Shown here: positions 8,670-15,651 of the stretch, piece after piece
Layout of the letters: each line of letters opens with the position of its first letter
Position numbering within the stretch: position 1 is the stretch's first letter
The notes under the pieces: model-generated
What the model saw: the letters and a program-made list of their open reading frames with translations, nothing else
Databases searched by the model: none
What the model was told of the DNA's origin: nothing
Translations under genes and position numbers: made by a program
Origin: JBEVOS01 sp964563395
Lineage (GTDB): Bacteria > Pseudomonadota > Alphaproteobacteria > Caulobacterales > Aquidulcibacteraceae
Direction of reading: 5' to 3'
Length of the DNA: 64,000 nt
Assembly (NCBI GenBank): GCA_964563395.1
Contig: CAZLWK010000012.1
Span: 1 to 64,000 of the forward strand

Positions 8670-8687
8670 TGTCAACATAAGTAGACA
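8670..8687. promoter_or_regulatory. PpsR/CrtJ binding site upstream of crtI
   Basis: TGTCAACATAAGTAGACA is a perfect TGTC-N10-GACA site in the short gap between the bchO stop (8708) and crtI. It begins 10 bp before the preferred crtI ATG at 8660 and contains the alternative ATG at 8678. Confidence 0.85.
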
Positions 8688-8707
8688 GCTAAGCCTGTAA
8701 GGCCGCC

Positions 8708-9577
8708 CTACGCAAGCGCCGCTTGGATGAGGGCGGCGGCGTCGGCCGGGCGCTCTTCGTGCGCGAGATGGCCTAGCCCATGCAAAATCTCGATGCTCGC
8801 TTGGGGAAGACGCGCGCGGACCGCTTCGGCGACGGCGGGCGGAATGGCGCGGTCGTTCTCGCCGACGATCAAGGTCAGCGGCGCGCGCACCTTGTCGAGA
8901 TCGCGATCCAGGGCGGCGAGGTCCCAATGCGCCATCATGGAGAGCGCGCCGGCGATTTGCGCGTCGGTGCGCAGGAGCGCCGCGTAATGCGCAAGCCCCT
9001 CCGCGTCGATGCGCGAGCCGGTGCTGCGCATCAGCCGCTCCACAGCGCCGGGCTGCGCCGCGCGCCGCGCGAACATGCCCACGACGAAGGGATTGAGGAA
9101 AAAGAGCCGCGTCACATGATGCGCGACGCCGCCAAAGGCGCCGGGAAACGGCGCCAGCGCGCCATTGATCGCGATCAGCGCGCGCGGCGCGGCGAGCCCG
9201 TTCAGATGCATGCGCAGCGCAATGGCGGCGCCGGCGGAATGGCCAATGATCGCATGCGCGTGCTCGCCAAGAGCGCCCAAGAGATCACGCAAGCCTTCGC
9301 CCATGCCTTCCATGGTCATGGGAAAGCCGGCGGGACGCGCGGTGAATCCATGACCAGGCAGATCGGGCGCGATCACGCGATGCGTGCGCGCGAGCAGCGG
9401 GAGAAGATCGCGCCAGGAATGCGTCGCCGCGCCCGTTCCGTGCAGCAGGAGAAGCGCGGGCCCTTCGCCCAACACCTGAACATGCCATCGAAGCCCGCCC
9501 ACCTCGACGAAGCGGCTCGCCGCGCGATTGGGCCAAGCGCGGCCTTCCTTTTCCCAGGCGGGCGCGCTCATGAACAT
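8708..9577 (-). CDS. bchO: Mg-chelatase-associated alpha/beta hydrolase BchO
   Basis: 289-aa alpha/beta hydrolase conserved in bchIDO operons. Its exact reaction is not established; mutants in other species link it to Mg-chelatase function. Features: oxyanion-region LLLLHGTGAATHSW, nucleophile elbow GHSAG with the catalytic Ser, and a late LGHLAHEE segment supplying the His. The ATG at 9577 overlaps the bchD stop (TGATG); an ATG at 9571 is an alternative. Last gene of bchI-bchD-bchO, followed at once by the PpsR-type site controlling crtI. Confidence 0.93.
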   Translation of the reverse strand: MFMSAPAWEKEGRAWPNRAASRFVEVGGLRWHVQVLGEGPALLLLHGTGAATHSWRDLLPLLARTHRVIAPDLPGHGFTARPAGFPMTMEGMGEGLRDLLGALGEHAHAIIGHSAGAAIALRMHLNGLAAPRALIAINGALAPFPGAFGGVAHHVTRLFFLNPFVVGMFARRAAQPGAVERLMRSTGSRIDAEGLAHYAALLRTDAQIAGALSMMAHWDLAALDRDLDKVRAPLTLIVGENDRAIPPAVAEAVRARLPQASIEILHGLGHLAHEERPADAAALIQAALA

Positions 9578-11214
9578 CAAGCCGGCGCGTGCGCGCGCAC
9601 AAGGCCCGCCATCGCGCCGCCGTCCAGAAACGGCAGATGCGCGTAGGGCGCACCGAGCGCGCTGGCGAGCGCAGCGGTTTCCGGCCGTGGGCGTTGGCCG
9701 GTGTCGATGAAGATCGCCGGCAGCGCATAAGTCTTGAACAGGCGCGCGGCCAGATGCGAATCCTCGCCCGCGCGCACGCGATCGGGCGCGCCGTCGCGCG
9801 CGATATTGCCGCGTCCGTCCGACAGGAACACGACATGCGGCGTGCGTCCCTTGGCGCGTTCGCTCATCGCCAACGCAGCGCCGGTTTCGATGGCGGCGGC
9901 GAGCGGCGTACCGCCTCCGCCCGGCAGATCGGCGAGCTTGCGCTTGGCGCGCGCGAGCGAACGCGTCGGCTCCAATAGAATCTGCGCCTGCGTGTCGCGA
10001 AAGGCGATGAGCGCGACGCGCGCGCGCGTGACATAGGCCTCCGACAAGAGCTGCTCCACCGCGCCCTTGGCTTCGGCCATGCGCTGAAACGCGGAAGAGC
10101 CGGAAGCGTCGACGACGAAAATGGTGGTGGATTCCAGTCTCTGCTTGAAGCGGCGAATGCGAAAATCGCCGCGCCGAATCGCGATGCGCCCCGCCCCGGC
10201 GCCGCGCAGCTTTTGCAGCGGCGCCGCCGCGCGCAAGGTGGCCAAGAGATCGAGCCGATCGCCGGCGCGCAGCGCGCCGGGCCGCGCGCCGATGGGCCGT
10301 CCGCGTCGCGGCGCCTTGGCCCGCGCGCCCGCGCCTTGCGCACGCGACGCCGCGCGCCTGGCCGCGCCAGCGGCGATGCGCGCGATGAGATCGGGCGGCA
10401 GCGCCGCCTCCATCGCGGCGACGAGCCGCTCTTGCGGGCCCGCTTGCTGCTCGCGGTCTTGCCCAGCACTTTCCGAATCCTGCGAGTCTGGGGGCGGCGG
10501 CGGCGATTCTTCGGCTTGTGATTGCGGCGCGATGCGCGCCCGCGGCGCGAGCACAAGGCGCGCGGCGACGATGAGATCGTCTTCAACGATTGAGGCGCGT
10601 CCCATCAAGGCGGCGTGCGCCCGCGCCGCGCGCGCGGCGAAGAGAATGGCGCGCGCCGAAGCGATTCCAATCTCTTCGGCGGCGCTCGCCAGCGCGGCGA
10701 TGGCGTCATCGTCCGGACCCGCGACGCGCGCGAAACGGCCACGCGCGGCCGCGACGGCGCCGACATGAAAATCCTCCGCGCGCGCAAGCTCAAGATGAAA
10801 GGCGAGCCGATCGCTCAAGCGCTCCGCGAGCGCTTCGTCGCCGGCGACGCTTTCATCGAGCGCGATCAGCATGAAGCGGCGCGCATCGAGCGCATGGGCG
10901 ATATGCGCGCTCATCGCGCCCTGCGCGCGCTCGGCGCCGCTCAAGATCAGCACGCCGCCTTCGGCTTGGCGCAGAGCGCCGGCAGCCTCGATCGGGCGAC
11001 CGGCGGCGAGCGTGGCCGCCAGATCGAGCCCGCCGCGCAAGCGTTCGTCCTCAATATGCGCGGGAATAGCGCGAAACGGCGCATCTTGCGCCAAGGCCGC
11101 GCGCAACGCGGCGAGCCAGCAATCGCGCGCCTCGCTGGGCGGGCCGCGCAGCACCGCGCCGCCCAGGCCAGGGTCGATGGCGAGCAAGGCGCACGCAAGC
11201 GCGGCCTCGCTCAC
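9577..11214 (-). CDS. bchD: Magnesium chelatase subunit D
   Basis: 545-aa BchD, the platform subunit that joins the BchI AAA+ ring to BchH while Mg is inserted into protoporphyrin IX. The N-terminal AAA-like domain lacks a good Walker A motif, as usual for BchD. A Pro/Glu/Ser-rich linker occupies about residues 240-260 and a C-terminal von Willebrand A domain carries the MIDAS DASGSS starting near residue 369. Its ATG overlaps the bchI stop by four bases (ATGA). BchH is not in the window. Confidence 0.95.
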   Translation of the reverse strand: MSEAALACALLAIDPGLGGAVLRGPPSEARDCWLAALRAALAQDAPFRAIPAHIEDERLRGGLDLAATLAAGRPIEAAGALRQAEGGVLILSGAERAQGAMSAHIAHALDARRFMLIALDESVAGDEALAERLSDRLAFHLELARAEDFHVGAVAAARGRFARVAGPDDDAIAALASAAEEIGIASARAILFAARAARAHAALMGRASIVEDDLIVAARLVLAPRARIAPQSQAEESPPPPPDSQDSESAGQDREQQAGPQERLVAAMEAALPPDLIARIAAGAARRAASRAQGAGARAKAPRRGRPIGARPGALRAGDRLDLLATLRAAAPLQKLRGAGAGRIAIRRGDFRIRRFKQRLESTTIFVVDASGSSAFQRMAEAKGAVEQLLSEAYVTRARVALIAFRDTQAQILLEPTRSLARAKRKLADLPGGGGTPLAAAIETGAALAMSERAKGRTPHVVFLSDGRGNIARDGAPDRVRAGEDSHLAARLFKTYALPAIFIDTGQRPRPETAALASALGAPYAHLPFLDGGAMAGLVRAHAPA

Positions 11215-12251
11215 GCAAAAATCTCCGCGAGCGCGCGCTCGACGCGGACGCTGGAGCCGACATCGTCGAGCGGATTGCGGCGCAGGCGATGGCGCAGCGC
11301 CATCGGCGCGACAGCCTTGATGTGCGAATCATTCACCGCGTCATCGCCATCGAGCGCGGCGCTGGCCCGCGCGGCGCGCATGATCGTCAATTCGCCGCGC
11401 AGACCGTCCGCCTCGACGGCGGCGCAGAGCTGGGCGATGCGGCGCAGGCTCGCCTCGCTTATCTCTACGGAATCCAAGCGCGCGCGCGCGGAAAGCAGCG
11501 TGTCGCGGATTTTCAGATCCCGCTTGCGCCATTTGCGCAGGAAACCCTCCGGATCGCGGTCGAACGCGTCGCGCAGGCGAACGATCTCCACGCGCGCGGA
11601 GATGTCCCTCGGCGTCGTCACCTCGACGGACAGGCCGAAGCGATCGAGCAATTGCGGGCGCAGCTCGCCCTCTTCCGGATTGCCGCTGCCGATGAGCACG
11701 AAGCGCGCCGGGTGGCGCACGCTCAAGCCTTCGCGCTCGACCAGATTTTCGCCGGACGCGGCGACGTCGAGCAAAAGATCGACCAGATGATCCTCGAGAA
11801 GATTGACCTCGTCGATATAGAGAAAACCGCGATGCGCGCGCGCCAGAAGGCCGGGCTCGAAACGCTTGATCCCGCGCGTCAACGCCGCCTCAAGATCGAG
11901 CGCGCCGACGACGCGATCTTCGGTGGCGCCAAGCGGCAAATCGACGACGGGCGTGGGCGCGCTTTCGATACGCGGCGCGGCCTTGCCCGCGCGCAGCACG
12001 CAGCCTTCGACGCAGGTATCGCGCGCGCTTTTCGGATCGCATTGATAGGCGCAGCCCGCGACCACATCGATGGGCGGCAACAGCGCCGCAAGCGCGCGCA
12101 CGGCGGTGGATTTGCCAGAGCCGCGATCGCCGAACGCCATCACGCCGCCGATGCGCGCATCGACCGCGGCGATCAGAAGCGCGCGCTTCATCTCCTCCTG
12201 ACCGACGATGGCTGAAAACGGATAGACCGAAGACGCGTGGATCGGGCGCAT
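11211..12251 (-). CDS. bchI: Magnesium chelatase ATPase subunit I
   Basis: 346-aa AAA+ ATPase that powers Mg insertion into protoporphyrin IX. Walker A GDRGSGKST at residues about 41-49, Walker B LYIDEVNLLED, and the characteristic Cys-containing insert after strand 2 (GCAYQCDPKSARDTCVEGC). Length and order match BchI of purple bacteria. First gene of bchI-bchD-bchO; a TGT-N12-ACA site sits about 29-46 bp upstream. Confidence 0.97.
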   Translation of the reverse strand: MRPIHASSVYPFSAIVGQEEMKRALLIAAVDARIGGVMAFGDRGSGKSTAVRALAALLPPIDVVAGCAYQCDPKSARDTCVEGCVLRAGKAAPRIESAPTPVVDLPLGATEDRVVGALDLEAALTRGIKRFEPGLLARAHRGFLYIDEVNLLEDHLVDLLLDVAASGENLVEREGLSVRHPARFVLIGSGNPEEGELRPQLLDRFGLSVEVTTPRDISARVEIVRLRDAFDRDPEGFLRKWRKRDLKIRDTLLSARARLDSVEISEASLRRIAQLCAAVEADGLRGELTIMRAARASAALDGDDAVNDSHIKAVAPMALRHRLRRNPLDDVGSSVRVERALAEIFA

Positions 12252-12279
12252 GGTGCTCCAAGGCCGGTAGCGGCGCGGC

Positions 12280-12297
12280 TGTATGGCATGTTAGACA
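12280..12297. promoter_or_regulatory. PpsR/CrtJ-type site upstream of bchI
   Basis: TGTATGGCATGTTAGACA matches TGT-N12-ACA, with the inner GAC/GTC preference met on one side only (read from bchI: TGTC-N10-TACA). It lies between divergent bchI and the DUF3422 gene at 12346, so it might affect both. Confidence 0.7.
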
Positions 12298-12345
12298 GAC
12301 ATCGGTGTCAAGCTGCAACAGCCGACACGCGTGTCCGGGTGCGCC

Positions 12346-13626
12346 ATGAGCTTAAACGTCCCAACTTGGCGCTTCCACCCCGCGCGGGACCGCCTGATCG
12401 CCGAGGCGCACGCCCGGCCATCGACGCCGATCGCCGCGCCGGGCTTGGCCACGCGCATCGTCACGCTCTCGGGCGAGGCGGGTCTCGCCGCCGACCGCGC
12501 CCACATGGCGGCGCTGTGCGCGATGCTGGGCGCGCCCCAGCCGGGCGAAGGCTCACGCTGGTGCGTCCTGGACGCCGGCGGCTGGATATTGCGTTGGGAG
12601 CGGCACACGGAGGCCTCCACCTGGAGCTTTTATCGCGGCGCCGTCGAGCCCGATCCTTTCTCCTTCAACGTGACCGCGCTCGACCGCGCGCCGCGCGATT
12701 GGCTCGCCGCGTTGCCGGGCGAGGTTTTGGCGGCGGCGCACGTGGCGCTGGTGCGCGATGCGCCCCAGCGCACGCCCTTCGCCGACGCCGACCTCATCGC
12801 CGCCGACATTCTTCACGGCGCGATGCGCGTAATGACGGATTTTCGCGCCGGCCCGGACGGCTTCACGCAATTCATCGTCGTCCAAGGCGAGGAGAACGAC
12901 GTTCAGGCCGGACGCGTGGTGCAGCAATTGTTCGAGATCGAGACGTATCGGCTGATGGCGCTGCTGGCCTATCCGCTGGCGCTCGAAACCATGGCCAAGC
13001 TGAGCGATCTGGAGCATGCGGTGGACGCGGCCGCGCTCCATGTCGCCAATGAAGGCGGCGTTGAAGCCGATCGCACGCTGCTGGCGCGCCTCGCCGCGCT
13101 CGCGGGCGAAGCGGAAGCCTCGAGCGGGGCGACGATGTTCCGCTTCTCGGCCGCGCGCGCCTATTATGGCATCGTGGAGGAGCGCCTCGCGCAATGGCAT
13201 GAGGCCAGCCACGCCGGAAAGCCCACGGTGCGCGAATTCATGGAGCGGCGTCTCGCGCCCGCCATGCGCACCTGCGCAGCGGTTTCCGAGCGCCAGCGCG
13301 ACGTGATCAACCGCATCGCGCGCACCACGCAATTATTGTCGACGCGCGTTCAGGTCGAAGCGGAAAAGCTGAACGCCGATCTGCTTGCCTCGATGGACCG
13401 CCGCTCGCTGATGCAGTTTCGTCTGCAGCAGACGGTGGAAGGCGTCTCCGTCGTCGCGATTTCCTATTATCTGCTGGGCTTGGTGAAGATCGGCTTCGAC
13501 GCGGTGAAGACGCTCGCGCCATCGGTGAACGCAACGCTGCTCACCGGCCTATCGGCGCCAATTGTGGTCTATGTGGTGTGGCGCTTCCTTCGCCGCCTGC
13601 GCGAGGCGGTTGAAAAAGGTCGATGA
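12346..13626 (+). CDS. DUF3422 family membrane protein
   Basis: 426-aa protein of the DUF3422 family, whose function is unknown. Recognisable segments are RLIAEAHARP near the N-terminus, the WERHTEASTWSFYR block, and a coiled, Arg-rich middle region. Two hydrophobic helices near the C-terminus (about residues 360-415) suggest membrane anchoring with a large cytoplasmic N-terminal part. The ATG at 12346 is preferred over an in-frame GTG at 12331. It diverges from bchI, and its short upstream region contains the bchI PpsR-type site, so coregulation with photosynthesis is possible but unproved. Confidence 0.85.
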   Translation: MSLNVPTWRFHPARDRLIAEAHARPSTPIAAPGLATRIVTLSGEAGLAADRAHMAALCAMLGAPQPGEGSRWCVLDAGGWILRWERHTEASTWSFYRGAVEPDPFSFNVTALDRAPRDWLAALPGEVLAAAHVALVRDAPQRTPFADADLIAADILHGAMRVMTDFRAGPDGFTQFIVVQGEENDVQAGRVVQQLFEIETYRLMALLAYPLALETMAKLSDLEHAVDAAALHVANEGGVEADRTLLARLAALAGEAEASSGATMFRFSAARAYYGIVEERLAQWHEASHAGKPTVREFMERRLAPAMRTCAAVSERQRDVINRIARTTQLLSTRVQVEAEKLNADLLASMDRRSLMQFRLQQTVEGVSVVAISYYLLGLVKIGFDAVKTLAPSVNATLLTGLSAPIVVYVVWRFLRRLREAVEKGR

Positions 13627-15630
13627 TCAAAAGCCGGTCACGCGCACGCCGACCGTGACCGCCCGCCCCTCGCCCGGAAAATAGCGCTCATCGCCGAAGG
13701 CGAAATCGGCGCGGTCGGCGTAATCCTCATCGAGCACATTGCGCATCGCAGCGAAGAGAACGAGCCCCTCGCGCGCGCGCCAATCGAGGCGCGCATTGAA
13801 CACGTCATGGCCCGGATAGGTGCGCGTATTTTCGGCGTTGGTGTAATATTCGCCCATGTGCGCCCACTCGATCTCGCCCTCGAGGCGCGGCGTGAACACA
13901 TAGGCGGCGCTGATATTGGCGATGGTGCGCGGCGCGGTGTCGACATCGGCGCCCGAGCGTATCGTTTCCCCATCGCGGCTTGAGGGATCGTCGAAGCGAT
14001 AGGTATGGCGCGCATAGGTCGCCCAGCCCGACAGGGTGAGGCGCGCATTGATCGGCGCCGACGCGGAAATCTCCACACCCTGATGGCGCGTGGCGCCATC
14101 CGTCACGGTGAAGCCGTCGGCGTTGCGAAACGAGGTGTCTTCCTTGTCCATGTGATAGAACGCGATCTCGCCGCGCACCGGCCCGAGCACGCCGCGCCAG
14201 CCAAGCTCGACGGAATCGATCGTCTCCTCGTTCTGGCCGCCGGCCGTTTGATTGGTCTGCAGCGAATAAAGATCGGTGATCTGAGGCGGGCGCGCGCCGC
14301 GCGCGAGATTGAGCCAGAAGGCGCCGTTCTCATGCGGCGTCCACACAAGGCCGAGCTTCGGCGTCACGGCGCTGAATTCGTCCGTGCGATCCGCCGCGCG
14401 GCGGAAACGGCCGACATCGCCATCGGGAGCGTTGTTGTCGTAATCGTAGCGCGCCTGCTCGCCGCGCAGGCCGGCGGTGAGCGACCAATCGGCCGCGAAG
14501 CGCCAGCGCGCCTGCGCATAGAGCGCGGCGGTCTCCATCGTCACGTCGTAATCGTAATGCAGGCCCTGCACATAGCCGTTCGGCTGATCGGGCAGGAATT
14601 GCTCCTCGCGCAGCGAAGCATCTGTGCGATCGAGATCGATCCCGAAGATCATCGAAAGGCGATCGTGCGGATCCCAATAGGCCGCGGCCTGCAGCCCCGC
14701 ACCGCTTTGGCGCGTCTCCTCACGCGCGCGCGAGGGCAAAAAGAAGAGTTGAATCTGCGCATCGATGGCGCGGGCATAGGGCGTCAGCGCCACGCGCCAA
14801 TCGGCGCCGATCTCGCGGCTGAACGTGGCGCGCGCCCGCGCCAGTTTTTGATCGCGATGCGCGCCCGGCGTGGGATTGGTGCGCGCCAGCGCGCGATCCT
14901 CATAGGCGTTCTCACCGATGATGAAGCCCGCTGATTGCTGATTGAGATTTTGCAGGGCGAGACGGGCATCGACGCGCCATGCGCCAAGGCCGAAGGCGGC
15001 GCCAACGAGCGCGCTCTGCTGATCGAGGCTCGCCGCGTCACGCCAGCCGTCGCTGTGCAGCGCCGAGGCGCCGATCAAGACATTCTCATGCCCGCTCAGC
15101 GCGGTTCCGCGCACACGGCCGAAATCGCCCGCTTCGAGGCTGGCGCGCGCGCCCTCGCCTTCGCCGAGCGCGGGCGTGATCACATTGACAATGCCGTGCA
15201 CGGCGTTCGAGCCATAGAGCGCGCTGCCCGGACCGCGCACCACCTCGACCGCGTCGGCTAAATCGAGACTCGTTTCAAAGAGCGCGTTCACATTGGAGAA
15301 GCCGGCGGCGCGGATCGGCACGCCGTCCTCCAGAAGCAGGAACGAGCCGGCACTCTGCCCGCCGGTGAGCACGGGCGAGCGGATCGCCGGCAGACTGTCC
15401 ACGCCATTGTTGCGATGCACGCCCACGCCTGGCAGGCGGTTCAGCGCCTCGGCCGGATGCTGCGCGCCGATCCGCGCCAAGGCTTCGCCGTCAAGCCGCG
15501 CGGCATTGCCGGCAAGCGTCAGCACCGATTGGCCGCGCCGCTCGGCGGTGACGACGATCTCGCTCTCTTGCGCGAACGCGGGCGCGCACAAGACAGCGAC
15601 GCCAAGGCTGAACCACGTCGCTGTTCTCAT
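13627..15630 (-). CDS. TonB-dependent outer-membrane receptor (in operon with PQQ dehydrogenase)
   Basis: 667-aa TonB-dependent receptor. Signal peptide (about residues 1-20, ending AFA), TonB-box-like ESEIVVTAERR, plug domain with EVVRGPGSALYGSNAVHGIVNVIT, then a beta-barrel ending in Phe as typical of BamA substrates. It begins 21 bp after the quinohemoprotein dehydrogenase gene, so the two are most likely cotranscribed. The partner suggests import of PQQ or of the dehydrogenase substrate; this is inference, since plug and barrel sequence alone do not reveal the ligand. It ends convergently a base after the DUF3422 gene. Confidence 0.92.
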   Translation of the reverse strand: MRTATWFSLGVAVLCAPAFAQESEIVVTAERRGQSVLTLAGNAARLDGEALARIGAQHPAEALNRLPGVGVHRNNGVDSLPAIRSPVLTGGQSAGSFLLLEDGVPIRAAGFSNVNALFETSLDLADAVEVVRGPGSALYGSNAVHGIVNVITPALGEGEGARASLEAGDFGRVRGTALSGHENVLIGASALHSDGWRDAASLDQQSALVGAAFGLGAWRVDARLALQNLNQQSAGFIIGENAYEDRALARTNPTPGAHRDQKLARARATFSREIGADWRVALTPYARAIDAQIQLFFLPSRAREETRQSGAGLQAAAYWDPHDRLSMIFGIDLDRTDASLREEQFLPDQPNGYVQGLHYDYDVTMETAALYAQARWRFAADWSLTAGLRGEQARYDYDNNAPDGDVGRFRRAADRTDEFSAVTPKLGLVWTPHENGAFWLNLARGARPPQITDLYSLQTNQTAGGQNEETIDSVELGWRGVLGPVRGEIAFYHMDKEDTSFRNADGFTVTDGATRHQGVEISASAPINARLTLSGWATYARHTYRFDDPSSRDGETIRSGADVDTAPRTIANISAAYVFTPRLEGEIEWAHMGEYYTNAENTRTYPGHDVFNARLDWRAREGLVLFAAMRNVLDEDYADRADFAFGDERYFPGEGRAVTVGVRVTGF

Positions 15631-15651
15631 CGCCGCTCCAAACGCTCCGCT

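Noticed and set aside
12300..12335. Additional PpsR sites among TGTC/GACA repeats between bchI and the DUF3422 gene
   Set aside because: Spacings are 7, 9 or 14 bases instead of 12.
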